Shown piece by piece: positions 34,201-46,570 of a stretch of 64,000 bases of DNA (its first letter is position 1; each line of letters starts with the position of its first letter). Below the pieces are notes generated by a model. It was not told where the DNA came from, ran no database searches, and saw only the letters and a program-made list of their open reading frames with translations. The position numbers and the translations under genes were made by a program. Source of the stretch: Hordeum vulgare subsp. vulgare (lineage: Eukaryota; Streptophyta; Magnoliopsida; Poales; Poaceae); NCBI RefSeq assembly GCF_904849725.1, contig NC_058521.1, forward strand, positions 433,026,676-433,090,675, given 5' to 3'.

Positions 34201-35179
34201 ATATTATATGTGGATGACATATTGCTGATTGGAAACAATGTGGAGTTTTTAGAGAGCGTAAAGGCTTACTTGAACAAATGTTTTCCAATGAAAGACCTAG
34301 GAGAAGTTGTTACATATTAGGCATTAAGATCTATAGGGATAGATCGAGGCGCCTAATAGGAATTTCACAAAGCACATACCTTGATAAAGTTTAGAAGAAG
34401 TTCAAAATGGAGCATTCCAAGAAGGGATTCTTGCCAGTGTTACAAGGTATAAAGTTCAGTAAGACTCAGTGTCCGTTGACTGCAGAAGATAGAGAAAAGA
34501 TGAGTACCGTTCCCAATGCTTCAGCCATAGGGTCTATCATGTATGCAATGCTGTGCACAAGACCGGACGTCAGCCTGGCCATAAGTTTGGCAGACATGTT
34601 TCAAAGTGATCCAGGAGTGGAACACTGGGCGGTGGTCAAGAATATTCTGAAATACCTGAAAAGGACTAAGGAAATCACCTTAGGATGGCATAGCCTTAAC
34701 GTTAATGGCGAGGTTCAAAAGAGGAAAGGCTTGCGGTGGATACCTAGGCACCCAGAGACGAGGAAGGGCGTAGCAAGCGACGAAATGCTTTGGGGAGTTG
34801 AAAATAAGCATAGATCCGGATATTCCCAAATAGGTCAACCTGTTTCTCGTTTATGGAGGCGACGAAGAGCTCGTCGTAAAGGGTTACGTTGATGCAAGCT
34901 TTGACACTGATCGGGATGACTCTAAGTCTCAAACCGGATACGTATTTATTCTTAATGGGGGTGCGGTAAGCTGGTGCAGTTCCAAGCAAAGCGTCGTAGC
35001 AGATTCTACATGCGAAGCGGAGTACATGGTTGCCTCGGAGATGGCTAAGGAGGGTGTCTGGATGAAGCAGTTCATGATGGATCTTGGAGTTGTGCCGAGC
35101 GCACTAAATCCAATAACTCTGTTCTGTGACAACACTAGTACCATTGCTCTAGCCAAGGAACCAAGGTTTCACAAGAAGA
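31240..35179 (+). pseudogene. Copia gag-pol, broken (part before the LARD)
   Basis: Gag starts at 31240 (MAHAVATVNFNKFLEKAK). A CCHC zinc knuckle lies at 31993-32034 (CYYCKGMGHWKRNC), protease with DTG at 32143-32151, the GAG-pre-integrase HCRLGHIGVKRM near 32553, and integrase core remnants at about 32730-33160. Reverse transcriptase covers about 33640-34320 with catalytic YVDD at 34207-34218 and KARLVAKGFSQVQGVDYDETFSPVA upstream. RNase H is interrupted at 35179 by the LARD. Stops occur for example at 31435, 31564, 31627 and 31737, and frame changes at several points. A 165-bp plastid DNA insert (34676-34840) breaks the RT-RNase H junction. Order protease-integrase-RT-RNase H is diagnostic of copia. 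Confidence 0.92.
34676..34840 (+). other. Nuclear plastid DNA insert: start of plastid 23S rRNA
   Basis: The stretch is foreign to copia: both sides fit the element (…AAGGACTAAGGAAA | TGTTTCTCGTTTATGGAGG…). The insert reads CACCTTAGGATGGCATAGCC, then GGCGAGGTTC, GTGGATACCTAGGCACCCAG, GACGAGGAAGGGCGTAG, AAGCGACGAAATGCTT and GGGGAGTTGAAAATAAGC, and ends ATAGGTCAACC. I recognise this as the end of the grass plastid 16S-23S spacer (after trnA) and about the first 115-120 bases of 23S rRNA. Several C-to-T and G-to-A changes from the plastid sequence as I recall it fit decay in the nucleus. It is not a functional rRNA gene. Confidence 0.88.
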
Positions 35180-38100
35180 TGTCACGCCCAAGATGCGACC
35201 CTATCCTCAATTTGGCACGAGGGCCTCGTTAGGGATAGAAGTGCATCTCGTCGTGTCGCAACAATGGATATCGTTACAAGTACATGTACTGAAAAGAAGA
35301 GATATATAATAGAATTGGCTTACACTCGCCACAAGCTACATCAGAGTCACATCAGTACATTACATAATCATCAAGAGTAAGAGCAGGGTCCGACTACGGA
35401 CGAAAACAAACGAGAAAAAAATAAGAACGACGTCCATCCTTGCTATCCCAGGCTGTCGGCCTGGAACCCATCCTAGATCGAAGAAGAAGAAGAAGAAGAG
35501 GCAACTCCAAATGAACAATCAACGCGCTCGTGTCAAGTAACCTTTACCTATACCTGCAACTGGTGTTGTATTAATCTGTGAGCCACAGTGGACTCAGCAA
35601 TCTCATTTCCAACTGGTGTTGCCGGACCAGCTTTTATCTAAAACGAATTATCAAGGGGGTCCCCATAACAACCCCGATCATGTTAGGAGCGCTCGATTAT
35701 GGAACATAACACCGGTAGTCGAAACTAAGGGGGCAAAGGTGGAACAAAATACCAGGCTAGAAAGGCCGAGCCTTCCACCTTTTACCAAGTATATAGGTGA
35801 ATTAAATTAGATAGCATTTAATATGGTGATATAACAAGGAACCCATGTTATCACATGGAAGCAAGTGCACCTGCAACTAGCAACGCTAACAACAGGGTTA
35901 AGCAAGCGGTAACATAGCCAATCAGTGGTTTGCTAGGTCGAACAGGTTGAAGATAATCATGGCATTGTTGAGAGGCTGATATTTAACATGTGGTAGGCAA
36001 TGAGACATAATCGATAGAAACGGTAATACTAGCATGGCAATGATAGTAATGGTATCTGGGGAAATGGTCATCTTGCCTGAGATCCCGCTTGGAAGAAGAA
36101 TGACTCCGAGAAGCCGACGAACCAACGTAGTCGTATGGGTCCTCACATTCTGACACGCTTGCGAAACTCTATCGAGACGGAGGAAACCGGAAACAAACAT
36201 CAACACATATATTCACCACACGATGCACAACATGATGCACAACCTAATATGATGCATCATCAGTTCAATTATGCAAGGGATGGCATGGCAATTCACCTCA
36301 CGCAACACTACACATTAAGTGAAGCTCGATATGCAACATGTTGCATATCGACGAAACTCCACGATTAATTATTTAATTCACTCCCGATTATTTACACGGC
36401 AATATTAAATTTTTGTTAACATGGCAAGGGGTGAAGCGGTTATCCTACATGGCATCCTAGACGGTTTAACTCGCGGAACATAGAACGGAGCTATGGCACA
36501 AGAGGCATGCAACACAAGATTTATAGGCCATGAATGCGTCATGCATGAGAGTTCATTACATCACGGCAAGAAGGGAAAAGAAGCAAGAGTTGCCACGGCG
36601 AGCGGGAGGGAACAATGGAGGCAAGACGGAAACGGTTCCATGGCAATGTTCCTATCCCGAAAACTCGTCGAGAAATCGGTGCCAACGTTTAGGAAGCGTG
36701 TGCGGGAACGTTAAATAAAGAATGGGGTGATCCTGCTACCGGGTTCCCATGTGTCGGGGGCACGACGAAAAGAAGACAACGTGCAACGGGGAAACATATC
36801 TGGCGCAAACATACAATACATCTTATACATCACATGCACATGGTCACGACAACGTCCCATCGGTATACCTTCGACGCATGCGAATCGGAGGGGTTCGGTC
36901 GCAGCGGACGACGTGGAGGTCGTGGTCGTCGTGGAAGTCGGGTCTCGTCGACGGTAGTCGTACTCGGCGTTGTGGTTCTCGGGTCTTCGACGTCGGTAGT
37001 CGAACTCGTTTCTGGGAGTCGTCGAGGACGTCGTGGTACTCGGCGAGCTCGTCGAAGACCCACGACGGCGGTGATCGTGCACGCGGCGACGGCATGCGAC
37101 ACAACAGCAACTTCAACTAGCAAAGCGGCACTAGCACTAGCAACAACAACCTAGCTGCATCTAGCAAAGCCAGCAAGGCAGACAACAACATCACATGTAG
37201 GCAAGCAAGCACAGGCAGCAGCACGATGCATCGACAACAGGGCAACAGCAAGCATGCACGTCAGCTAACAACGGCAAGCATTAGCAGGCAAACACGCATC
37301 AGGCAACAGCGGCACAACTACCTAGCAGCAGCAGCCTACAGCAGCTATTAGCTAGCAAGCAACAACAAAAACTAATGGCTACAAACAGCAACTACGCAGC
37401 ACGAGCAACAGCAAGCAAACCACCTAGCAAGCACGGCCAGCAACTAAGCAGCAACAGCACGGCACAACTATAGCTTGCGGCAACAGCAGGCAGCAGCAAC
37501 ACTAAGCAACGACACCTAAGCACAAGGGCGGCAGCAGCAACTCAGCGACAACAACAACACACAACAGCAGCACGTTAGCGGCAACATTAACACAAACCGG
37601 CTACTACAGCCAGGCAACAGCAAGGCAGCTCGGCAACAGGTTACATCACTCTCTCGGCGGCAGGGCGGCACGCGGGAGACGTCCTTGGCGGGCACGGCGG
37701 CCGGCGCAGCGCGGAGATTGTGGTGGCGAGCACGGCAGCACGCGGAAGGCGCGGGGAACGTGGCAGGACGGCGGGGAGAGGGCACGGCGTGGCAACCCGG
37801 GCGGGCGCGGTGACGGGGAGGCGGGGGGCGCGGGGCTCCTGCAGGTGGGCGGCGGCGCGCGGGAGAATGGCGAGCCGAGGCGGCGCGGCGGCAAGGGAGC
37901 TGGCGAGCGGCGACCGGAAGCGCGGCACAGGGCGGCGCGGGGACGAGGAGAGGCGGCGAGGTGGGCGCGAGGAGGCAGGAGGAGGTCGGGCGGCGCCGAG
38001 CACCAGCGAGCACGGCGGCGACCTAGGGGACGCGGCGAGGTCGACGGACGGCGCAGCGAGGCGAGGCCATGGCGCGGGAGGCGAGGTCGGCACGGGCTAT

Positions 38101-38708
38101 CGGGAGGAGGGGAGGACGACGGCGCTACGGGATCGGGATCGAGCGTAGAGGGAGCTGGGCTCCTGCCGCTAGGGTAGCGGGGTAGGTGGGCCGGCCTGGA
38201 GACCCAAGTGGCCGACTTTTGGGCTCCTTAAAACATGCACCAATTTATAAAAATAGATCGGTTTTTTTGAAGAATAAAAATAAAACCTTTTATATAAAAT
38301 GGGGCTCTCATTTGATATAAGGCAAAAGGAGAAAACAAATTAAAAAACTATAGTGTTGCCCCAAAATAACAAGAATGTTTTTTTAAAAGAGGAGGAACAT
38401 TTTATTAGGCCCCAAATAGAGACTTTAAACTCAGCCACCAAATAAATTGGAAGAAGGGGTTTTTGGAGCTTTGGTGCAACAATGGGTTTTGAGAAGAATC
38501 CTTGAGGCACCCAATCACACAACAAACACAATGGCACACTCACAAAGCATTCACACTCAAAATCACCAAGGTGCAACTAGACACCAAGACAAGCACGCAA
38601 GAGAAATGATGACATGCATGATGCGATGATGATGCGACAAATAAAATAATCATACGTCAGCAACGGACAAGAGGGGATCATCTGGAACATCGGCATCGGG
38701 TTGTCACA
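35180..38708 (-). repeat. LARD 3' LTR (shortened)
   Basis: Matches 41873-46338 but lacks about 800 bp (between 35613 and 35621 here; 42300-43113 in the partner) and about 110 bp near 38205 (45738-45846 in the partner). A sample of 130 aligned bases (36241-36370) differs at six positions by my count. It includes a CAG/CAA-rich stretch (about 37100-37620) and a GC-rich stretch (37640-38150) that is open in many frames. Confidence 0.88.
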
Positions 38709-41700
38709 ACTCTCCTACACTACAAGAGGATCTCGCCCCGAGATCCAAGAATGAAAGGGGGAGAGGATGAGAAAGCAAGAGGTAAAACTTAGTCGCTTCT
38801 TTGACAAACGAGTGAAACCAACGATCCTAGAAGGTTGCAAGGCGATGAGGAATGATATGAGAAAGAAGCGAGAATTCACGGAAAATTTCGGCAGCACTTC
38901 GGTAGGAAAATGAGACAAAAAATTCGATAAGATGAGAGAATTAGACAACATGCACAACAAACAACTAAGTAGAGCAAGGGAACACCATGATATTGATAGA
39001 ACAATATAATAGACCCAAAAGAGCAACATCACAATGCCCCCGGAACAAAAGAATAGGAACTAGGTCAAGCGAAGAAGAGAATCAAGAAAAGAATGACAAC
39101 TACTAACTCCAAAGAACTTGGCAAGCATCCTTGCAAGAAGAATTGGACGGAGTTGTTGGAAAAACAACAACGAAAAGAACAAGACAGTAGTGGGCTTATG
39201 AAGATCATCTCAACATATATGAGGTGACAAACAACCACTAAAAGAAACAAGGATAGTTGAAAGCAAAGATATCAAAACTTCTTACAGCAAGAGGATACAT
39301 TGTGAACTAGGATTAATGACAAGCACCATGATAGCAACAATCCATAGGAAAAGCTTTAGTGAAATTCAAACCAAAATAGCTCAATGAAGAAATCATGGGT
39401 TGAAATATCTCATGACCAAAGGATTGGTGGGTTTAGTTATCTCATTCTTGAAAGGAAAACTCTTCGAGGCTCCTACACTAACAAGAATGCTATAATACCA
39501 CCTGAAAGGATAAAGTAAGAACAAATGCACTTGGGAATGCAAGAGAACGGATACTTGAGCTTCTCCACAAGAATCTTGAAGAACACTTGAGAATGAATTG
39601 AAACCTTGATGAACCACCATGAAGGGCCTCCTTATACAAATGAACGATTCAAAGATATGAAGGTAGAAAAGAATAAGATTTTGACCTTGCCAAAATTTAG
39701 ATGAAGCTTCAAAACAAGATACTTGATAAATCTTGGAACTCTGGAAAAGAAAAGATAAGAACACTTGAGAAAAAGGAATTGATACCATGAGCCACTCCGG
39801 ACGAAGAATTGGGATCACTTGGAAGAAGGAAGAACAAGAATAAGAATTATGTTATGCTGATCCTTCATCAATTAAATTGATGACAAGCAGCGGATCTAGC
39901 ATACAACTTATTTTTCTTGAAATGAATCTTGAAGAGACAGAGAGATAAGCACCACTTGAAGTATGATTGAAGAAAGCACCGGTAAGAATTCACAACTGAA
40001 TGGGAATTCCAAGAATAATGGAGATACATGAGAATGAAGAGATCATAAGCCACCTGAGAGAAAACTAGAGCAAGGCACCAGATAAACGAGACACGAACGA
40101 AGAGACAAGAAATTGAGAAGAATTGAGGATGAAAGCTGAAAGCTGAGAACGAAGAATCTTCTGAAATGATGGCCTTCGGAGGAACGAGAATGAAAACAAC
40201 TCAGAGAAGCACCGGATAGCAAGAGAGGGATTACTCATGACTGGGAACAAAAAAGATGACGACACCAAGCTGAAATGATGAATCTACAATAGAATGGACC
40301 AAGATTCAAGAGAAACACTCCTTCGAATTTGCAAGCTGAGAATGATGACGAGAAACAACACCAAGGATAATGAGACACTCCGGAATAAAGAAGAATGGAA
40401 GGTTGAGCCATATAAGGTAATTAATTCAAATAGATCTTGAAGAAGTAATATGACTGATGGAAATCATACTTACGTCATAGTTGAGAAGAATTAATGATCT
40501 CTGGAAAAGATTGCAAGAGCTATATAAGATCCTCGGAAAAACCTGTGGGTTATGGGCCCACTCAAAGAAACCACCATGAAAAGATTGCTTGGAAGAGAGA
40601 TATTGCACGGTATGAAGAGAACTAGATGAGGTTGAGCAACTCAAAATAATTAAAAGAATTGAAAACACGAAACTCAGAGATGTCTTCACCACTCCGGACA
40701 GAAAAGAGAGAAATGATAACAACATAGGCTGATAAGAATCTCCAACATAGGAAAGAATTACAAGGATAAATAGGATATAATGAACACGGATAATTAAATT
40801 GAATTCACCGGAAAAGATAACAAGACTGAATAAAGAAGAATACGATGCTCCTGAGAATCTTCACAATGAATCATCGGCTACAAAAGGGAAGAAGAGATAG
40901 CGGAAGCATCACCGAATAAGAAGGCACTTGGATGAAATCCAAACACTCAAGAAAATGGCGGGAGGGCCGGGAAAAACAAAAGACAGCTTGGGACAGATGA
41001 GATGAATTCCGGAATAAAGGGAGAATGATCTTGCAAAATTGGAGAGGATTGAGTTACTTGAAGAGAAGCACACCGGTTGGAAAAGAATTAACATGACGAC
41101 TCCGGTTGACAAGAATTGATAAGACAATTAATTTGAGCAACAGAATTAATACTCCCATGAAAAATATGAGAACACCACTTAGGAAAGATCTGAAATCACC
41201 ACTTGACATCGAAGAAACAAGAATTTCTTGGAAGAACGTCCTATAAGTAACTACTTGAATTCCCACCTAGGAATTCCCGAAATATCTGGTCATGCAATCT
41301 GGTACACGGATACAAGGAGTAATATCACACAACTCCTATACTAACCCGTCACTTGTATCACATCCGTCAACACACAACCAGAATCTCGGACCTTCATCTA
41401 CTACAGGCCCTCGTGATCACAACGATACAAAGTATGGCAGTACTCCCGAACAATCTGCACCAGTACTGGGGACATCGGGGTTATCTCGCCACTACTAGTA
41501 TTGAAGCAATTAGGAACATCCTTCGTTCTGAGATACTAAGAAATCTGAATGATAACGATGTGCTCAAGAATCCCCTAGAGCTCAACTCCCCTGAAACTAA
41601 AAGTAGATAGGAGGCACCAAGACAGAACTCCGTCACATCGGCATCATATAGATTCCAAAAATATCCGCGTGATCCTAAAAAAAATTTGAGTGAGAAGAGG

Positions 41701-41872
41701 AGTAGAATTAAATTATTACATCAAGATTCTTCACCAGAGCATAGAAGAGGAGAAAAAAGAATCCTACTCTCCGATATATAACTAGACTCAAAGCAGTTTT
41801 GCACTAGACTCGACTCGGCCAAGTTCAATCAAACAAGGGGGCTCCTAGGTCGGTACTGCTCTGATACCAACT
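38709..41872 (-). other. LARD internal domain, non-coding
   Basis: Purine-rich on the plus strand, with only short unrelated open frames and no retroviral protein motif. A perfect inverted repeat GATCTCGCCCCGAGATC lies at 38729-38745 next to the 3' LTR. In LARDs this domain is thought to act as structured RNA for packaging. Confidence 0.75.
41858..41869 (-). promoter_or_regulatory. LARD primer binding site (initiator tRNA-Met type)
   Basis: Minus strand TGGTATCAGAGC, three bases inside the 5' LTR boundary. This is the standard primer site complementary to the 3' end of plant initiator tRNA-Met and fixes the element's orientation. Confidence 0.9.
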
Positions 41873-44800
41873 TGTCACGCCCAAGATGCGACCCTATCCT
41901 CAATTTGGCATGAGGGCCTCGTCAGGGATAGAAGCGCATCTCGTCGTGTCGCAAGAATGGATATCGTTACAAGTACATGTACTGAAAAGAAGAGATATAT
42001 AATAGAATTGGCTTACACTCGCGACAAGCTACATCAGAGTCACATCAGTACATTACATAATCATCAAGAGTAAGAGCAGGGTCCGACTACGGAAAAAAAC
42101 AAACAAGAAAAAAATAAGAACGACGTCCATCCTTGCTATCCCAGGCTGCCGGCGTGGAACCCATCCTAGATCGATGAAGAAGAAGAAGAAGAGGCAACTC
42201 CAAATGAACAATCAACGTGCTCGTGTCAAGTAACCTTTACCTGTACCTTCAACTGGTGTTGTAGTAATATGTGAGCCACAGGGAACTCAACAATCTTATT
42301 TCCACAGGTATCAAGACTAGCAAAGCTTAATGGGTGAGGTATGGTTAAGTGGTGAGGTTGCAACAGCGGCTAAGCATATATTTGGTGGCTAACTTACGAG
42401 TACAAGAGATAAGAGGGGGAAGATCTACGCATAGCGGACGTGAACTACAGTTGATCAAATGAATGATCCTGAACACCAACCTACGTCAGACATTACCCCA
42501 CCGTGTCCTCGATCGGAGAAAGAACTCACGAAAGAGATAGTCGCGGTTACGCACACAGTTGGCATATTTTAATTAAGTTAACTTCAAGTTATCTAGAACC
42601 AGTGTTAAAGAAAGTTTCCACGTTGCCACATAACCGCGGGCACGGCTTTCCGAAAGATTTAACCCTGCAGGGGTGCTCCAACTAGTCCATCAAAAATTAC
42701 CACAAGCCGCATAGAAATCCTCAATCACGAAGCTCGCGATCTCGTCGGATTCCCTAGTGGAAAAACCTCAACTCTGAGATTACCCAAAGCTTCACCGGAA
42801 TCCCGATGCACAAGATATCTCGTCAAAGGTAAAACTAATCTAGCAAGGCCGCCCGGCGTGTCGACGATCCCGATAGGAGCCGCGTATCTCGTTCTCAGGA
42901 CACGACGGATAAGCACAGCGTATGGTGGCCTGATAGAAATCTCCCGAGTTGCCCCGGGTTGGCCCCGCAAACGGCTCTAGTTTTGGACCAGCACCAACAG
43001 CACTGGCCCCCTCTATTATGTCAAATTACTCCTCGGATTCATGACGCCCCATGCTTTCAGTATTAACAAGTTATTATGTTGGGCAAATGTAGTACCAATG
43101 TTGGGCCTTGTCGGACCAGCTTTAATCTAAAACGAATTATCAAGGGGGTCCCCATAACAACCCCGATCGTGTTAGGAGCGCTCGATTATGGAACATAACA
43201 CCGGTAGCCGAAACTAAGGGGGCAAAGGTGGAACAAAACACCAGGCTAGAAAGGCCGAGCCTTCCACCTTTTACCAAATATATATGTGCATTAAATTAGA
43301 TAGCATTTAATATGGTGATATAACAAGGAACCCATGTTATCACATGGAAGCAACTGCACCTGCAACTAACAACGCTAACAACAGGGTTAAGCAAGCGGTA
43401 ACATAGCCAATTAGTGGTTTGCTAGGTCGAACAGGTTGAAGATAATCATGGCATTGTTGAGAGGCTGATATTTAACATGTGGTAGGCAACGAGACATAAT
43501 CGATAGAAACGGTAATACTAGCATGGCAATGATAGTAATGGTATCTGGGGAAATGGTCATCTTGCCTGAGATCCCGCTTGGAAGAAGAATGACTCCGAGA
43601 AGTCGACGAACCAACGTAATCGAACGGGTCCTCACATTCCGACACGCTTGCAGAACTCTATCGAGACGGAGGAAACCGGAAACAAACATCAACACAAATA
43701 TTCACCACACGATTCACAACATGATGCACAACCTAATATGATGCATGATCAGTTCAATGATGCAAGGGATGGCATGGCAATTCACCTCACGCAACACTAC
43801 ACATTAAGTGAAGGTCGATATGCAACGGGTTGCATATCGACGAAAATCCACGATTAATTATTTAATTCACTCCCGATTATTTACACGGCAATATTAAATT
43901 GTTGTTAACATGGCAAGGGGTGAAGCGGTGATCGTACATGGCATCCTAGACGGTTTAACTCGCGGAACATAGAACGGAGCTATGGCACAAGAGGCATGCA
44001 ACACAAGATTTATAGGCCATGAATGCGTCATGCATGAGAGTTTATTAAATCACGGCAAGAAGGGAAAAGAAGCAAGAGTCGCCACGGCAAGCGAGAGGGA
44101 ACAATGGCGGCAAGACGGAAACGGTGCCACGGCAACGTTCCTATCCCGATAACTCATCGAGAAATCGGTGCCAACGTTTAGGAAGCGTGTGCGGGAACGT
44201 TAAATAAAGAATGGGGTGATCCCGCTACCGGGTTCCCATGTGTCGGGGGCACGACGAAAAGAAGACAACATGTATCTGGGAAACATATATGGCGCAAACA
44301 TACAATACATCTTATACATCACATGCACATGGTCACGACAACGTCCCATCGGTATAGCTTCGACGCATGCGAATCGGAGGGGTTCGGTCGCAGCGGACGT
44401 CATGGAGGTCATGGTCGTCGTGGAAGTCGGGTCTCGTCGACGGTAGTCGTACTCGGCGTTGTGGTTCTCGGGTCTTCGACGTCGGTAGTCGAACTCGTTT
44501 CTGGGAGTCGTCGAGGACGTCGTGGTACTCGGCGAGCTCGTCGAAGACCCACGACGGCGGTGATCGTGCACGCGGCGACGGCATGCGACACAACAGCAAC
44601 TTCAACTAGCAAAGCGGCACTAGCACTAGCAACAACAACCTAGCTGCATCTAGCAAAGCCAGCAAGGCAGACAACAACATCACATGTAGGCAAGCAAGCA
44701 CAGGCAGCAGCACGATGCATCGGCAACAGGGCAACAGCAAGCATGCACGTCAGCTAACAACGGCAAGCATTAGCAGGCAAACACGCATCAGGCAACAGCG

Positions 44801-46338
44801 GCACAACTACCTAGCAGCAGCGGCCTACAGCATCTATTAGCTAGCAAGCAACAACAAAAACTAATGGCTACAGACAGCAACAATGCAGCACAAGCAATTG
44901 CAAGCAAACCACCTAGCAAGCACAGCCAACAACTAAGCAACAACAGCACGACACAGCTATAGCTTGCGGCAACAACAGGCAAAAATGGCTAAGCAACTAG
45001 CCTAGCGTGCAGGCAGCAGCAACACTAAGCAACGACACCTAAGCACAAGGGCGGCAGCAGCAACTCAGCGACAGCAACAGCACACAACAGCAACACGTCA
45101 GCGGCAACAACAACACAAACCGGCTGCTACAGCCAGGCAACAGCAAGGCTGCTCAGCAGCAAGTTACAGCACTGTCTCGGCGGTAGGGCGGCATGCGGGA
45201 GACGTCCTTGGCAGGCACGGCGGCCGACGCAGCGCGGAGATTGCAGCGGCAAGCACGGCAGCGCGCAGGAGGCGCGGGGGACGTGGCAGGACGGCGGGGA
45301 GAGGCCACGGCGCGGCAACCCGGGCGGGCGCGGCGACGGGGAGGCGTGGGGCGCGGGGCTCCTGCAGGTGGGCGGCGGCGTGCGGGAGAACGGTGAGCCG
45401 AGGAGGCGCGGCGGCGAGGGACCTGGCGAGCGGCGACCGGAAGCGAGGCACAGGGCGTCGCGGGGACGAGGAGAGGCGGCGAGGTGGGCGCGAGGAGGAA
45501 GGAGGAGGTCGGGCGGCGCCGAGCACCGGCGAGCATGGCGGCGACCTAGGGGACGCGGCGAGGTCAATGGACGGCGCAGCGAGGCGAGCCCATGGCGCGG
45601 GAGGCGAGGTCGGCAGGGGCTATCGGGAGGAGTGGAGAACGACGGCGCTACGGGATCGAGATTGAGCGAAGAGGGAGCTCGGCTCCTGCCGCTAGGGTAG
45701 CGGGGTAGGTGGGCCGGCCTGGAGACCCAAGTGGCCGGCTGGGCCTTGGGCAGATATCTCCACTCTTAAAAAAAAGATACGCGAAAAAAGCTGATTTTAA
45801 AATAATGCCAGAGGCAAAATAAAAGGAAATAAACAAATAAAAAAAACTTTTGGGCTCCTTAAAACATGCACCAATTTATAAAAATAGGTCGTTTCTTTTG
45901 AAGAATAAAAATAAAACCTTTTATATAAAATGGGGCTCTAATTTGATATAAGGCCAAAGGAGAAAACAAAGTAAAAACTATAGTGTTGCGCCAAAATAAG
46001 AAGAATGTTTTTTTAAAGAGGAGGAACATTTTATTAGGCCCCAAATAGAGACTTTAAACACAGCCACCAAATAAATTGGAAGAAGGGGTTTTTGGAGCTT
46101 TGGTGCAACAATGGGTTTTGAGAAGAATCCTTGAGGCACCGAATCACACAACAAACACAATGGCACACTCACAAAGCATTCACACTCACAATCACCAAGG
46201 TGCAACTAGACACCAAGACAAGCACGCAAGAGAAATGATGACATGCATGATGCGATGATGATGCGACAAATAAAATAATCATACGTCAGCAACGAACAAG
46301 AGGGGGATCTTCTGGAACGTCGGCATCGGGCTGTTACA
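41873..46338 (-). repeat. LARD 5' LTR
   Basis: 4466 bp. Contains a segment (42300-43113) missing from the 3' LTR. The CAG/CAA-rich and GC-rich stretches recur at 44590-45130 and 45150-45700. Open frames there exist in parallel frames on both strands and are not supported as genes. Confidence 0.88.
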
Positions 46339-46570
46339 GAAGACCAGACACATCAAATGACGCTTCAACCTCATCTGCGACTATGTCGAAGGAGAGAACG
46401 CATATATTTGCAAAGTGCACACAGATCTGAATGTTGCAGATCCGCTGACTAAACCTCTTCCACGAGCGAAGCATGATCAACACCAGAACTGTATGGGTGT
46501 TAGATTTATTCCAACGTAAATCGCATAGCGATGTGAGACTAGATTATTGACTCTAGTGCAAGTGGGAGAT
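46339..46570 (+). pseudogene. Copia RNase H end and polypurine tract
   Basis: Continues RNase H after the LARD: KVHTDLNVADPLTKPLPRAKHDQH and a short tail ending near 46517, then the polypurine tract AGTGGGAGAT (46561-46570) right before the 3' LTR. An in-frame TGA follows soon after the junction. Confidence 0.85.

Larger units (their letters stand above)
35180..46338 (-). mobile_element. LARD retrotransposon, Sukkula-like
   Basis: Flanked by a perfect 5-bp target duplication GAAGA (35175-35179 and 46339-46343) inside copia RNase H. Ends are TGTCACGCCC…TGTTACA on the plus strand, so on its coding strand the element begins TGTRACA and ends GGGCGTGACA. LTRs are very long (4466 and 3529 bp) around a 3164-bp internal region without gag or pol. 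The primer binding site (41869-41858, minus) gives the orientation. Architecture fits LARDs such as Sukkula; the family name is inferred from proportions and primer type. It must be moved by proteins of another element. Confidence 0.88.

Noticed and set aside
34676..34840. A functional rRNA gene
   Set aside because: Only the start of plastid 23S rRNA is present, with substitutions, inside a retrotransposon.
36711..37154. Overlapping open frames of 90-123 codons on both strands
   Set aside because: They recur at 44200-44643 in the partner LTR with changes that do not favour one frame, and come from GTCG-rich sequence.
37516..38177. Several long Arg/Ala/Pro-rich open frames on both strands
   Set aside because: They are parallel frames of one GC-rich stretch inside the LARD LTR, repeated at 45127-45700 in the other LTR, and have no domain or start context.
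41858..41869. A tRNA-related gene
   Set aside because: It is a 12-base primer binding site beside an LTR; no tRNA body is present.
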